A stretch of DNA of 64,000 bases from an uncultured Cohaesibacter sp. (GCF_963667045.1 NZ_OY762934.1:2535501-2599500); one strand, 5' to 3'. Positions 17,153 through 27,270 are shown, counted from the first letter of the stretch. The notes: generated by a model from the sequence alone, not told the origin. A program made the numbers and translations.

Positions 17153-17384
17153 CCGACGAACCAACGAGAGAAGAGCTGCCCCGGCATTTGAGCCTATTGA
17201 GGGTGAACCATAACGCATGTCGGGAGCACTCACTCGTGAAAACCATGCCGTCTATGGCCTGATGGAAACGACGAGAGGGGCTCATGCGCAAGACTTACGC
17301 AAGCAAGCCAAAGGGCAACAATTTGCTGGGTGCTATAGCAATTGTGATCAGCCGAACTGATTTCGCTGGCAGGCTCCAGTTACC

Positions 17385-18215
17385 ATGATCCGCATCTTTT
17401 CAGCTATGCTGATTGCCATCGCGATATCCATTACGCCCTTGACCTGGCATTACGGAAAACTATATTTCGAGCCGATGCAGCCTGCGCAGGTTGCCCCCCG
17501 TGATGATATTGCACTCAGGGCAGAAATAGATGCCTTGCGGAAACATGTGAGCGAGCTACAAACCCGGATTGATGGTCTGGATGCGCGCCTGTCACTTGGG
17601 CTTCGCAGCGACGCAAAAGACGATGTAGCTGCAAGCGAAGGCATTGCCCCTGCGTCAGACAGCCTCAAGGACTCCTTTGCTCAGGTCGTGCTGATTGCTG
17701 ATCGCCGCAACGCCAACAACGGCCTGACAGCCGCCTCGCCGTCTTTTCTGTCGAACCTACTCGGATTGCCACGCGAAAATCTGACCGACGATTGCCAACA
17801 GGCAACCAATCCCAAGCTAGCTGCTCTGCTCAAAACCGAAGATGTCGGACCGATTCAAGCCAGGATGCTGGAACCCGCCCTCATTTCTCTTCGACAGGTT
17901 TTTGCCAATGTGCAGGTTTTCGAACCTGAGCTTTACGCACGGATCAAAAGCGCCGGCTCACTTTGCGTAAGACGTATTCGGGGTTCGACCAGCTCCGCTT
18001 CTGCCCATGCCTACGGTTTGGCGCTGGACATCAATATTGATGGTGTGCTCGATAGTCTGGCCGATGGCAAGACGCAGCTCGGTCTTATCCTGCTGGCTGA
18101 CTTCTTCAAGAAGGAAGGCTGGATCTGGGGCGCAGGGTTTGGACGCGAGGACTCCATGCATTTCGAGGTAAGCCGCGAAAAGCTGCAACAGTGGCGAAGG
18201 TTGGGTGAAATCTAA
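17385..18215 (+). CDS. M15-family zinc peptidase (peptidoglycan peptidase-like)
   Basis: A 276-residue exported or membrane-anchored protein with one N-terminal hydrophobic segment (residues 4-20), a short coiled coil near residues 40-70 and a C-terminal M15-type peptidase domain. The zinc site is visible as SAHAYGLALDI (SxHxxGxAxD) and SMHFEV, with the conserved WIWGAGFGRED just before it. Such enzymes cut stem peptides of peptidoglycan. It converges with the last gene of the T6SS cluster. It could be housekeeping, or it could help local wall remodelling for T6SS assembly. Its hydrophobic N-terminus makes a classical injected effector less likely. Confidence 0.82.
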   Translation: MIRIFSAMLIAIAISITPLTWHYGKLYFEPMQPAQVAPRDDIALRAEIDALRKHVSELQTRIDGLDARLSLGLRSDAKDDVAASEGIAPASDSLKDSFAQVVLIADRRNANNGLTAASPSFLSNLLGLPRENLTDDCQQATNPKLAALLKTEDVGPIQARMLEPALISLRQVFANVQVFEPELYARIKSAGSLCVRRIRGSTSSASAHAYGLALDINIDGVLDSLADGKTQLGLILLADFFKKEGWIWGAGFGREDSMHFEVSREKLQQWRRLGEI

Positions 18216-18259
18216 CGACACCTCACTCGGGTAGCGATAGCCAAAGACCTTTTATAGGA

Positions 18260-19363
18260 CTATGCAAAAGGGCAGTGACCGCACATGTCGAACGGGTCAA
18301 TCTCCAACACCTTTTGAAAGGACCCACTAAGGGCCTGTGTGAGATTGAGAAACGGGGTTATCGCCAAATCAGGCGGCGAAAAACTGGCGTCAAAGGTCAC
18401 CATGGCCATGGCTGCCCCCTGAGCAGCTTCCAGTCCCAATTGAATTGCTTCCAGAGAAGGCAGGCTTTCAAGTTTTGCATTGAGCGCCAATGGCTCGAGA
18501 GGAGGCAGAGGCATAGAAAAGCCATTCCAGACCGCCAGCATTGTTTCGATCCGATCAAGCATCCATGGACCGAATGCATCAGGGCCAAAAGCCTCTTCGA
18601 TCGTATCCAGAGACTGAATGACCAATGCCAGCTTTTGTAGCTTGGGGAACTGCACGGCCAGATTTGGCGGGGTCAGTGCCGCAAGATTTGACATATAGCC
18701 AGACATCATCTCAAAGCTTCCAGGTTCGCTCAGCGGTGGCAGGCTCAATGTTTCATTCAGTGACATGATATTGGGTATCAATGCCACGGTTCTCGCCATG
18801 GAAACCTGAGGTGCCGTCAGGGCAAAGTTGAAATGCGGGAAAGCGCCCTGCGGATATTGAGGTAAGGCGTCCACGGCAAAGGGATCAATTCCCATGGATT
18901 GAAGGTCAAGTGTCAGCCGCGCGATATTTGCGAAATTGAGGAGCGGTTCCATCCGGAAGGATGTTAGCCGGCCAAGGCGTGGCCAGACATTCCTTTCGAT
19001 GCTCTGGGCAGTCTGCGCCATTTCCATTTCCAATGCAGGAAGATCATCGAGCGAAAAAGTTTCCGAGAGCATCGATAGGGTTTGTGCCAGCAGAAGCAAA
19101 GGCATGCTGCCGAGGTTGAGGGGCGGTAAGCCGGATCTGTTGAACGCCATACCGAAAAGCGGCTTTTCGCCGAAATATAAAGGTGGCAAAACCGAAGGAT
19201 CAAACCCGGCGGCAATTTGCATATCCAGCCGGTTCTCAGGCGTAAGAGATGGCAACGCAGCCCCCAATGCCATCGACAGAGGCGGCGGCGGAAGCATTGG
19301 CAAAATCCCCATGTGGAGGCTCTTTTGCATTTCTGTAACGGAGGATTCGCAGAAACAAGGCAT
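18260..19363 (-). CDS. Unknown protein, last gene of the T6SS operon
   Basis: No family is recognised. The 367-residue product is rich in Leu, Pro and Met, with repeated LPPL-type motifs (GILPMLPPPPLSM, SVLPPLYFG, SGLPPLNLG, MPLPPLEPL) and several short hydrophobic stretches (SMPLLLLAQTLSML) that are not full membrane spans. Cysteines cluster at both ends (PCFCESS and the terminal MCGHCPFA). It follows pppA, whose stop overlaps a possible TTG start at 19372; ATG 19363 with GAGG ten bases upstream is preferred. As the distal gene of the tssK-pppA operon it may be a T6SS cargo, an adaptor or an accessory. The terminal cysteine pairs hint at disulfides or metal binding. Confidence 0.7.
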   Translation of the reverse strand: MPCFCESSVTEMQKSLHMGILPMLPPPPLSMALGAALPSLTPENRLDMQIAAGFDPSVLPPLYFGEKPLFGMAFNRSGLPPLNLGSMPLLLLAQTLSMLSETFSLDDLPALEMEMAQTAQSIERNVWPRLGRLTSFRMEPLLNFANIARLTLDLQSMGIDPFAVDALPQYPQGAFPHFNFALTAPQVSMARTVALIPNIMSLNETLSLPPLSEPGSFEMMSGYMSNLAALTPPNLAVQFPKLQKLALVIQSLDTIEEAFGPDAFGPWMLDRIETMLAVWNGFSMPLPPLEPLALNAKLESLPSLEAIQLGLEAAQGAAMAMVTFDASFSPPDLAITPFLNLTQALSGSFQKVLEIDPFDMCGHCPFA

Positions 19364-19368
19364 TGTGT

Positions 19369-20106
19369 TCAAACCTCAACAACAATTATGGAAACATTGT
19401 CCGAGGCACCGGCATCAAGAGCGAATTGCAGAAGGTCATTGCTAACTGATTCAATCGGACTTTCAGAAAGATAGCGAAGCAGAACACGCTCGTTCGCATA
19501 TTTTGACAGCCCGTCTGAACAGAGCAGGAAGCGGTCACCGGAGCGTATTTCGCCGCGGCGTTTGTCTATTTCTAGAACATCATTCACGCCAACCGCCCGC
19601 GTGATCTGGTTCGATTGCGGATGGTTCTCGGCTTCTTTCCAAGTCAGGTAGCCCTGCTCGACAAGTTCGCCCACAACCGAATGATCCGAGCTGATGATTT
19701 CGATTTCGCCGTCACGAAAGCGATAAAGGCGGCTGTCTCCTACCCAGAGGCAAAGGAAATTGGTTTGTGACAAAGCGAGAAGCACTGCCGTTGCGCCTAT
19801 GGTTCCCAGAGATCGACGTGTGGCCTCGGCCTTGATTTCGTTGTGGGCCTGATAAAGCGCCTGCCGAGCTTTGCGCATCACGTCCGCCGGCTCCAGATCA
19901 TTGGCAAGCAACTGGAGTGCTTGAACAACTGTGTGACTGGCAAAATCTCCCGCTACATGCCCTCCCATGCCGTCGGAAATGGCCCATAGATCGAGTTCCG
20001 GCCGCGAAAGAATAGCGTCCTCATTTACCTTTCTCACCAAGCCGGCATGAGTAATGGCACTACTCTTTCTTAGAGGCTGTTCAGGCTTAACATACATGTT
20101 TGTCAT
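19369..20106 (-). CDS. pppA: PP2C-family Ser/Thr phosphatase of the T6SS
   Basis: Mn/Mg-dependent phosphatase, 245 residues. All metal-coordinating acidic motifs are present: KVNEDAIL, AISDGMGGHVAG, FLLCSDGLSKY and ASDNVSIIVVE. In T6SS clusters PppA removes the phosphate that PpkA places on the FHA protein, switching assembly off. ATG 20106 overlaps the tagF stop (ATGA). Together with ppkA (47601-48959) and the FHA gene (27773-29245) it completes a threonine-phosphorylation control circuit. Confidence 0.9.
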   Translation of the reverse strand: MTNMYVKPEQPLRKSSAITHAGLVRKVNEDAILSRPELDLWAISDGMGGHVAGDFASHTVVQALQLLANDLEPADVMRKARQALYQAHNEIKAEATRRSLGTIGATAVLLALSQTNFLCLWVGDSRLYRFRDGEIEIISSDHSVVGELVEQGYLTWKEAENHPQSNQITRAVGVNDVLEIDKRRGEIRSGDRFLLCSDGLSKYANERVLLRYLSESPIESVSNDLLQFALDAGASDNVSIIVVEV

Positions 20107-20801
20107 GGTTTCCCTGTCGGGCTCGGGGTACCCCATATAGGCGCATTCAGGTTGAATATGACTTTTGCCATTTCAGACCCACCAGGCATCTGAGGTGTCA
20201 GAAGAATGCGGTTTTCTTCATCATGTGATGAGATCCAAAGCGTTGCCTGCTCATGCTGTTTCAACCCGTCAAGGGCTTCTTCTTCGCGCCCTTTAAAAAG
20301 GAGAGGCAAATTGCTCTTTTGCGTCCCACTCGCCAAATCAGACCATATGAGATTGTCCGCAGACACTTGGTGAAGAGCTCGCCGCAACAAATCCAACGTT
20401 GCCTCCTCTTCCAGCATCGCCAATGCGGCCGCTTCCAATGCTGGAAAAACGGGTGCGAGGCTCTTGTAGATGACCCACGCGGGATCTTCGGCTTCCATGG
20501 CGAGGCAGAGCGGGAACGGGCGACCAACCCGATCCACGCTCGGCATGACAATTCCAGCGACAGCATGGCTGCCACAGATGCCCGAGGATAAGGCAAACCG
20601 CCAGATTGGCGCCGACATGTAGCAGCTCACCCATTGATCCTGAAGCGCCTCCTGTCCGGTTATCATCAAGCCCTGCAGCCAGTGGTCCCATGCCTGGACA
20701 AAGCCGGGAGACAATCCCGATCGAACAAAGTCTCCAACAAAGGGAACCTTGCCATACCATCCAAAAGCGCTTTCCCTATTCATCACAACGAACTCGGACA
20801 T
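20103..20801 (-). CDS. tagF: T6SS-associated protein TagF
   Basis: A 232-residue TagF/ImpM family protein with the family opening GWYGKVPFVGDFVRSGLSPGF and DHWLQGLM, and the middle VDRVGRPFPL. TagF is a post-translational repressor of T6SS firing in systems that carry the PpkA-FHA pathway. The ATG at 20801 is chosen; the frame is open upstream only because it shadows tssM, whose 3' end overlaps by 19 bases. Confidence 0.9.
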   Translation of the reverse strand: MSEFVVMNRESAFGWYGKVPFVGDFVRSGLSPGFVQAWDHWLQGLMITGQEALQDQWVSCYMSAPIWRFALSSGICGSHAVAGIVMPSVDRVGRPFPLCLAMEAEDPAWVIYKSLAPVFPALEAAALAMLEEEATLDLLRRALHQVSADNLIWSDLASGTQKSNLPLLFKGREEEALDGLKQHEQATLWISSHDEENRILLTPQMPGGSEMAKVIFNLNAPIWGTPSPTGKP

Positions 20802-23800
20802 GAAAAGCCCTTGAGAGCCGAGATGGTGAACGGGTTCAGTGCCGAGCCTGCCCGGATCTGGAAGATTGCGATCCGGCCACCAATATTGAAGATCACGCTG
20901 TTGCGATCCGTCACGTTGGTGCGGCGAATTTCCGCCGTATCGAGCAATCGGAACCATCCCCATGGACCATCTCGCTGGATGTCGTTCTTGATGTTGGCCT
21001 GCGAGGGGGTAAAGGCGACGCGATTGCGGCGTGGTCCATTTTGTCCAGGCCACGTGATCGGTGTCACTTCTGGTGGCCCGTGTGCATAGATGACCGGTTG
21101 TCCGTCAATCTCAACCGTCACCTGCTCTACATTGGGGTCAAGAGCGACCGGTGTGACATCAAATGTGATCGCGGGAAGGCCGGAGGATAGAAAAAAGCTA
21201 TCCCGGATTTCATTGGCCTTCTGGAACTGGGCGATAACGGCGTTTGAAATACCGATATCGACACCATTTACGCGTTTGAGGCGCCACGGATTAGAGGCGG
21301 TATCGACAAACTGGGCGAGATTTTCATTGAAGAACTTGTCTATCAAGCCGCTCGGCGCAAAGAGCCGACCAAAATCCTGCAGGGCAACGTCTGCCTTCGC
21401 CTGCCGATTGAACGGATAGCGCCCCTCGATTGCCCTGGTGCAGAAGGGGAGCACCTGAGTCTGCCATTTGGCATTGATATCAGCGCGCGCACCGCCAACC
21501 GCCGCCCCAGATGAGGCTGCGACAACCTGCGTCGCCCAGCGTTGCAAGGGGTTTGGCAGGCGTGTCGTTGCTGCTTGCAATTCTGCCGCAGCATTACCAC
21601 TCTTGCCGACAAGGGCAGCCCCCGTATTCTGGCCAAGCGAAAGACGGTTCAGCTCATTGAAGATATCCCCCATCCGGGAGATCACCCCATCCAATTCTGA
21701 AGGGGCCCCTTCAGGACTGTCAACCAGCGCATGCAAGTCGGCAAAACGCTGCTCGACAAATTGCCCCGGTTGTTGTGCCCCTGCCTCATCGGCGCCGGTG
21801 TTGGTCGCGGCCCCCAAGGCGTTGAAAATGGCCTGACCGTCGGAATCAAGAGACTGAAGTATCTTGTCCTTTACGATACTGGACGCCTCTGAACCGACCT
21901 TGCCAGCGACGATCTGGCTTTGAGGTGCGGTGGTCAGTTTGGTTTCTGACGAAACTGCTTTCAAGATATTGCGGATCGGAGACGCCGGACCGGAGAGAAT
22001 GTTGATGACCTGAGTTGCCTGGCCGATGCTTTCCATCGGTATGATGTCAATATCCCCCAGAAGCTGGTCATATTGGGTAACATAGTCACTTTCATAAAGA
22101 GCCAGCACATCGCGCCCCAGTGTTTTCAATGCTTCCGGTGTCACCTCTTCAGCACGGGAGCCGAGCACCAGATTCTCGAACTTTGCCCTCTCGCCAACCG
22201 TTGCCAGCCGAGGCAGGAAATAGGTTAGGAAGCCTTTGCGCGTGTAGATGCCATCAACACCCGAGCTCAACGGTCTACCTGATGGACGAAGCATCACGCG
22301 AGAAACCGCAGGGCCTCCAACATCTGTAATCCGCAAGGGTGCAAGCAGCTTGGCTGGTGGGGCATTGATGATGCCCTTGTAGATGCGCTCTGCAAGAGGT
22401 GTCTCGGCAAGTAGAGCCTGTATCTGGTCGACCAAGGGACCATCAAGGGCAATCTGCTGCATGGGTTGATGGATCATTGCATCCAGATGACCCAGCAAAT
22501 CACTTTGCAGTTGCTCGTCACCTGAAAAGGCTAAGGCCCAGTCTGCCTTCATCCACTGCTCCACCGTCTCGGCATCCATGGGACCTTGCAAGCCGAGCAT
22601 GAGATAGACCTTGAGCGCTTCAAACAACAGATCCGGGTTATTCATGTTGGCCTGCATCTGTTCTTCCAGCCGAAATAATAAACGGGGAAGAAGCATTGTG
22701 TTGAGGGCACTGCGATAGGTCTGGGCGGTTTCCGTCCCGATTGCGTCTCCCTGAAAGAGGCCAAATGTGAGTTCTATCGGTGGTTCGGCATCACTGGCAG
22801 CGGGATTGCCCGGCAGGTCGCGCAAAATGTTGAGCGCAGGTGCTGTAGCGGCAATATCGGCGTCAGAAATCGGACTACGGGGAATCTGCTCGGATTTCTT
22901 GCTGAAAGAATCCACCTGAGCACTCGCCGAGGAGATCAGGGCCTTGTTGCCGAAGAAACTGTTGCCAAGCGCCGCACCGGTGGCTCCCAATGCAAGGATG
23001 CTGGCTGTGATGGCAGCACCCTTGATCCAGCGATATCGCCTTTCGACCTTGTCATTGTTTGAAACCAGACCGGATTCCTTGAAAATGACTCCTGTCAGCA
23101 AACGGGTGAGGAAGTAGCTGCGGCCTTGTCCCCTTCCCGTTCCAATTGCCTGTCGACCGATGCCGAACTCTCGCGCCATGCCCATCATGAGGCGATCGAT
23201 GGGAGTACCCTCTTGCGTGCCAGAGGTAAAATAGACCCCACGCAGGAACTGGTTGTCCTCGTAGCGGCTTTCCTGAAAGATATCGCCAAGAAATGACTTG
23301 GCAACCGGGCGCAGAGAGGCAATCTGGTTTGGAAAACCGGAAATAAGACTGCGGCGTTGATAATCTGTTTCCGCCTGCATCCGCTCAAGACTTCTATTGG
23401 AAAGCTGAGACAACAAGCGATCGAATTCTTTTTCGAACCCGGCGAGCAGATCGTCGGTTGGGTCGCCCTTTTCGTATGGCAGCGTGAAGCCCCATACTTG
23501 CGCTCGTTCTTCCGAGCCGAGATTGTCGAAAAACTCCTGAAATCCGGCAATCAGGTCCGCCTTGGTGAACATGATATAAATGGGAAAACGCACGCCAAGC
23601 CGCTCGCGCAATTCATGGAGACGGGTTCGAATAGCGCGGGCATGAGCGCGGCGGGAGTCTTCGCCTTGCATGGACAGGTCTGAAAGGCTGATAGAGACGA
23701 TGGCTCCGTTGATTGGCTGCCTTTTGCGATATTTCTTGAGCATGTCAAGGAAGCCGGTCCATGCCCTGGCGTCAGCGTCCTGATTGCTGTCCTGGGTCGT

Positions 23801-24376
23801 GTAGCGACCGGCCGTATCCAGCAAGACGGCTTCATTGGTGAACCACCAATCGCAGTTGCGCGTGCCGCCAACGCCGCCAATCGGCGTTTTCCCCATGCTC
23901 TCGGCAAGAGGAAATTTAAGGCCGGAATTGACAATAGCAGTCGTTTTGCCAGCTCCTGGAGGGCCGATGATCACATACCAGGGAAGCTGGTAGAGCGGAA
24001 CCGAGCCAAAGCGTCCTCCGAGTTTGGATTTGCGCAGAAAAGCAAGCGCCTCATTCATGCGGCTTTTGAGTTCGTCCAGCTCGGCTTTGACGGTTTCATC
24101 TTCTTTTGATGCAGGACTTGCGCTATTGCGAGTAATCGCTTGCGCCATTTCCTGATCTTTGTTGCGACGACGCAACTGGATGACCAATATAGCAATGATC
24201 AGCCCTGCCAGAATGCTGCAGCTTGCGATGATCCGCGAACTGACAAGATCAAACGGCCGGAAGGAACCAATTGCCAGAAGTGGCCCCAGATACCATATGG
24301 CAAACGCCATGATCAGGCTGAACACTATCAACACAGTGAAGATATTGAAGAGATAGGATCGTGCGGTCTTGAACAT
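20783..24376 (-). CDS. tssM: T6SS membrane-complex protein TssM (IcmF)
   Basis: A 1197-residue inner-membrane protein, the normal TssM length. Two membrane spans lie near residues 10-35 and 50-68, followed by a cytoplasmic GTPase-like domain with an intact Walker A (GPPGAGKTT, residues 138-146). A third span sits near residues 450-470, and a large periplasmic region containing the IcmF/TssM C-terminal domain follows. It forms the trans-envelope channel with TssL and TssJ. It starts three bases after the tssL stop. Confidence 0.95.
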   Translation of the reverse strand: MFKTARSYLFNIFTVLIVFSLIMAFAIWYLGPLLAIGSFRPFDLVSSRIIASCSILAGLIIAILVIQLRRRNKDQEMAQAITRNSASPASKEDETVKAELDELKSRMNEALAFLRKSKLGGRFGSVPLYQLPWYVIIGPPGAGKTTAIVNSGLKFPLAESMGKTPIGGVGGTRNCDWWFTNEAVLLDTAGRYTTQDSNQDADARAWTGFLDMLKKYRKRQPINGAIVSISLSDLSMQGEDSRRAHARAIRTRLHELRERLGVRFPIYIMFTKADLIAGFQEFFDNLGSEERAQVWGFTLPYEKGDPTDDLLAGFEKEFDRLLSQLSNRSLERMQAETDYQRRSLISGFPNQIASLRPVAKSFLGDIFQESRYEDNQFLRGVYFTSGTQEGTPIDRLMMGMAREFGIGRQAIGTGRGQGRSYFLTRLLTGVIFKESGLVSNNDKVERRYRWIKGAAITASILALGATGAALGNSFFGNKALISSASAQVDSFSKKSEQIPRSPISDADIAATAPALNILRDLPGNPAASDAEPPIELTFGLFQGDAIGTETAQTYRSALNTMLLPRLLFRLEEQMQANMNNPDLLFEALKVYLMLGLQGPMDAETVEQWMKADWALAFSGDEQLQSDLLGHLDAMIHQPMQQIALDGPLVDQIQALLAETPLAERIYKGIINAPPAKLLAPLRITDVGGPAVSRVMLRPSGRPLSSGVDGIYTRKGFLTYFLPRLATVGERAKFENLVLGSRAEEVTPEALKTLGRDVLALYESDYVTQYDQLLGDIDIIPMESIGQATQVINILSGPASPIRNILKAVSSETKLTTAPQSQIVAGKVGSEASSIVKDKILQSLDSDGQAIFNALGAATNTGADEAGAQQPGQFVEQRFADLHALVDSPEGAPSELDGVISRMGDIFNELNRLSLGQNTGAALVGKSGNAAAELQAATTRLPNPLQRWATQVVAASSGAAVGGARADINAKWQTQVLPFCTRAIEGRYPFNRQAKADVALQDFGRLFAPSGLIDKFFNENLAQFVDTASNPWRLKRVNGVDIGISNAVIAQFQKANEIRDSFFLSSGLPAITFDVTPVALDPNVEQVTVEIDGQPVIYAHGPPEVTPITWPGQNGPRRNRVAFTPSQANIKNDIQRDGPWGWFRLLDTAEIRRTNVTDRNSVIFNIGGRIAIFQIRAGSALNPFTISALKGFSCPSSL

Positions 24377-24379
24377 GGC

Positions 24380-25765
24380 TCAGCTTGCCTTCACTAATAT
24401 GACTTCGATGCGGCGGTTCTTGGCACGGCCTTCCGCAGTATCATTCGATGCGATAGGCTCCTTGTCAGCGCGTCCTTCTGCAGAGATGCGGTCCTTATCG
24501 GACAGCTTTTCCGAAATACGGTTCATAACCGACTTGGCCCGGGCCAATGACAACGCCCGATTGGAGGGAAACCGAGCCGTACTGATGGGAATATTGTCCG
24601 AATGACCAGCGACAATGATTTTCCCTTCTTCACCATCAAGTGCCTCGGCAACGCGATCGACAACCGTTTCAAAGCGTTTCTCAAGATGGTCTGAGGCAGA
24701 AGGAAACATGCCTTGTCCGGCCAGTCTGACAACCAGCGTGTTGCCTGCTTTTTCGACGGAAACCAGGCCTTCTTTGATTTCAGGTTCGAGGAAGGCTGAG
24801 ACAGTTTCAATCGCTTCCACTTCCTTCGGCGCAAGTGGCGGTGGCGGCGGCGGCGGCGCTGGGCGCTCCAGCACAACCGGGCCGCTGACATTGAGCGCGG
24901 TGATTTTGTCACGCAAAAGATCCGTGTCCTTGCTCAACGCAAAGGAAAAGCCAAAAAACAGCAGACACATACCTGCAAGTACGACGCCTCCGGTGACCCA
25001 CACGGGAACCCAGTTGGACAGGATCCTGTGGGCCACATCGACACCCCGCCAGTGCGGCGAAAGATCCCGATCCGCATCGCCCCTGTGCGTCCGAATAAGT
25101 CGCGCCAGTCCATCCCGAATGTGCAGGTGCTTTTCCGAGCCGCGCGCCTCCACTCTCAAGCGTCCCTCGAAGCCCAGACTGAGGCACATATAGAGGAATT
25201 CGAGCAAATCGATATTTTGCGAGGGCGCTTTTTCCAGGCTGGAGAGCAACTCGTAGAAACGGTCGCCACCGTGGGTTTCCTTATGGAATGTTCCGACCAT
25301 ACTTTGCTGAGCCCAGATGCTTTGGCCACCCCATGGGGTATTGAGAACGACATCATCGATTGTTGCGCAAATTGCATAACGAGCAGCCCGGATGGACTGA
25401 ACCGGGACACCATTCTGTTGGGCTGTATTTCCGAAAGTACGGATTTCATTCACGACGCTCTGGCGCAGGGCTGCTGGATCTGAATGCTGTGCGCGGTTCC
25501 TTATGCGCGCAACAAGGGAAAACAGGGTCGAGGCCGCCGCATTGAGCGGATTCATTCCGGTGGCAGCTATGCTTGTCGGCACAACGGGTGCGTTGCTGTC
25601 CAGACCAGCTTGAGAGACGGGGGGAGCGCTAGGTGCAGGACGTATCGGCTGGGTAGAGGGACTTGGTTGCTTGGCCGTGGTCTGGCGACGCCCCCCTGGA
25701 TTGGGGCGGATCACAGTCTTGTCCGTATCGAACGGCTCTGCAAAAGGATCGTCGGATATCATCAT
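24380..25765 (-). CDS. tssL: T6SS TssL with C-terminal OmpA peptidoglycan-binding domain
   Basis: A 461-residue evolved TssL. A proline-rich cytoplasmic N-terminus precedes the DotU domain (MNPLNAAASTLFSLVARIRN, CATIDDVVLNTPWG, EFLYMCLSLGFEGRL). One membrane span follows near residues 245-265, then a poly-proline linker of seven prolines and an OmpA-like domain with AGHSDNIPI and SNRALSLARAKSV. The OmpA part anchors the membrane complex to peptidoglycan, so a separate TagL is not needed. It lies 14 bases downstream of tssK. Confidence 0.95.
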   Translation of the reverse strand: MMISDDPFAEPFDTDKTVIRPNPGGRRQTTAKQPSPSTQPIRPAPSAPPVSQAGLDSNAPVVPTSIAATGMNPLNAAASTLFSLVARIRNRAQHSDPAALRQSVVNEIRTFGNTAQQNGVPVQSIRAARYAICATIDDVVLNTPWGGQSIWAQQSMVGTFHKETHGGDRFYELLSSLEKAPSQNIDLLEFLYMCLSLGFEGRLRVEARGSEKHLHIRDGLARLIRTHRGDADRDLSPHWRGVDVAHRILSNWVPVWVTGGVVLAGMCLLFFGFSFALSKDTDLLRDKITALNVSGPVVLERPAPPPPPPPLAPKEVEAIETVSAFLEPEIKEGLVSVEKAGNTLVVRLAGQGMFPSASDHLEKRFETVVDRVAEALDGEEGKIIVAGHSDNIPISTARFPSNRALSLARAKSVMNRISEKLSDKDRISAEGRADKEPIASNDTAEGRAKNRRIEVILVKAS

Positions 25766-25779
25766 GCGCTCCTTCGGGG

Positions 25780-27114
25780 CTATCGAATGGCCCAGAGTTC
25801 CATTTCAAGATCGGGGAATTCACCGGACACATGCACGGCAAGTCCGCCGGACGTTGTGATCTGTTTCCAGTAAGAACTCGTGTTGTCGAGTTCGAAATAG
25901 ACAACGCCGGAATGATATGGGACCTGCCGAGGGGCAACGGGAAGCGGTCTGAGACCGATACCCGGCAGAGCTGAATTTACCAGTTGGCGGATGTCTTCAA
26001 CGGGACCCAGCTTTGCCTGCGTCGGGAAATGGCGCCGGACGCTTTCCAGCGGCACACTGGCCTTGGCCGCCAGAATGAAGGTTGCCGTTGTGACGAGACG
26101 CTTGTCTGAAATCATCGCGACAGAGACGCCGTATTTCCTTGCTTCAATCGGGATGGAAACGGCATTCTGCTCAAGAACCGCGCTTAAGTGCCGACGCAGC
26201 GTCTGGAACAGGGGCTGGAAACTGTTGGTCAGATCATCGTGGCGATAGGGCGCAAACTGGGGTGCCAGCTTTTGCGCTGCCATGAAGGTCGAAAGCTCTC
26301 CGGCAAGGCTTGCCAAGGTTTGATACACAACATGCGGGTGGATGTTTTCAATCGATAGCAGATGGCGGACGGACGGAAGGGCCCGGTTGATGGAAATGAG
26401 CAAGAGAAAGTCGGAAATTTCAGACACCCCCTTGGCGCTGCCTTCCTGATTTAAACGTCCAGCCAGCGCCTCTGCGCGGTGGCTAAGGAGCCCCTCCAAT
26501 TCATGCAGAAACCCATGCAATGGACGAGCGGCCCGGATATCCGTGCAAGTGGGGATGAAGGCATTGTCGAGGATGATTTCCTTGTCCTGCCGCACCTCTA
26601 TGATACGCGCAATGGGAATAACGAGCTGATCTGCGAGGTCATCCAGATCCAGGGCAAATTGCAGGCGCAATTTGCAAATTGCCATTTGTACGGCGCGGCC
26701 ATCTCGTCCCATGCTGTCGGTGATCTCGATCTCTTCCGGACGGTAGCGAGATGCCGATTGTGGCGTTTCACTCATGTCAACCTCAACGGCGCCATGTCTT
26801 CGGATCGGGACCGCCAGATAGACGATGGAATTCTTGACCGTAACCGGTACATCCAACGCGGGCGGATGGTCTTCCGTTTGGGGAATCTTGAAGGTCAGGC
26901 CATCTGGCGTCAAACCGGTGCAACTCTTGACCGCGATCTTGCCAAGCTTGAGAAGATCCTCGTCCAGCGTCAGCTCTCGCAAGCCCCAGACATAGGGGGA
27001 AACAGCTGACGTTACCCCGGCAACCAGCGCTTCGACATAGCGATCATGCTGCTGGAAGTGATGCGGTTGGAGGAAAAGCCCTTCCTGCCATACAACCTTG
27101 TTTTCCCAGGACAC
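25780..27114 (-). CDS. tssK: T6SS baseplate-membrane connector TssK
   Basis: A 444-residue TssK with the invariant N-terminus SWENKVVWQEGLFLQPHHFQ that docks to the baseplate. The GTG at 27114 is preferred because it matches the family start and has AGAGGAG ten bases upstream; the longer open frame lacks homology. It follows a terminator-like hairpin at 27245-27270, which suggests that tssK heads a separate unit tssK-tssL-tssM-tagF-pppA-orphan. Confidence 0.93.
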   Translation of the reverse strand: MSWENKVVWQEGLFLQPHHFQQHDRYVEALVAGVTSAVSPYVWGLRELTLDEDLLKLGKIAVKSCTGLTPDGLTFKIPQTEDHPPALDVPVTVKNSIVYLAVPIRRHGAVEVDMSETPQSASRYRPEEIEITDSMGRDGRAVQMAICKLRLQFALDLDDLADQLVIPIARIIEVRQDKEIILDNAFIPTCTDIRAARPLHGFLHELEGLLSHRAEALAGRLNQEGSAKGVSEISDFLLLISINRALPSVRHLLSIENIHPHVVYQTLASLAGELSTFMAAQKLAPQFAPYRHDDLTNSFQPLFQTLRRHLSAVLEQNAVSIPIEARKYGVSVAMISDKRLVTTATFILAAKASVPLESVRRHFPTQAKLGPVEDIRQLVNSALPGIGLRPLPVAPRQVPYHSGVVYFELDNTSSYWKQITTSGGLAVHVSGEFPDLEMELWAIR

Positions 27115-27230
27115 GCGTACTTTTCTCCTCTGGCAATTCTGTTTCAGCCTTTTCGCCTGCAAAGGCATAAGCTGACTGTAAGTGCCAGAGACCATCGGTA
27201 GGGTTCATCGGAGCAGCACCGAAAATCATA

Positions 27231-27270
27231 TTTGTCAAAATAAACCCGCTCGGCTTTTTGCTCGAGCGGG
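27231..27270 (-). terminator. Rho-independent terminator after tssJ
   Basis: Read on the minus strand, an eight-base perfect stem (CCCGCTCG at 27270-27263 pairing with CGAGCGGG at 27252-27245) is followed by TTTATTTTG. It lies 60 bases after the tssJ stop and upstream of tssK, separating two transcription units of the T6SS. Confidence 0.75.

Noticed and set aside
24839-24862. GGC/GCC-rich run in tssL as a possible simple-sequence contingency repeat
   Set aside because: It encodes the ordinary poly-proline linker between the membrane span and the OmpA domain; the repeat is short and imperfect.
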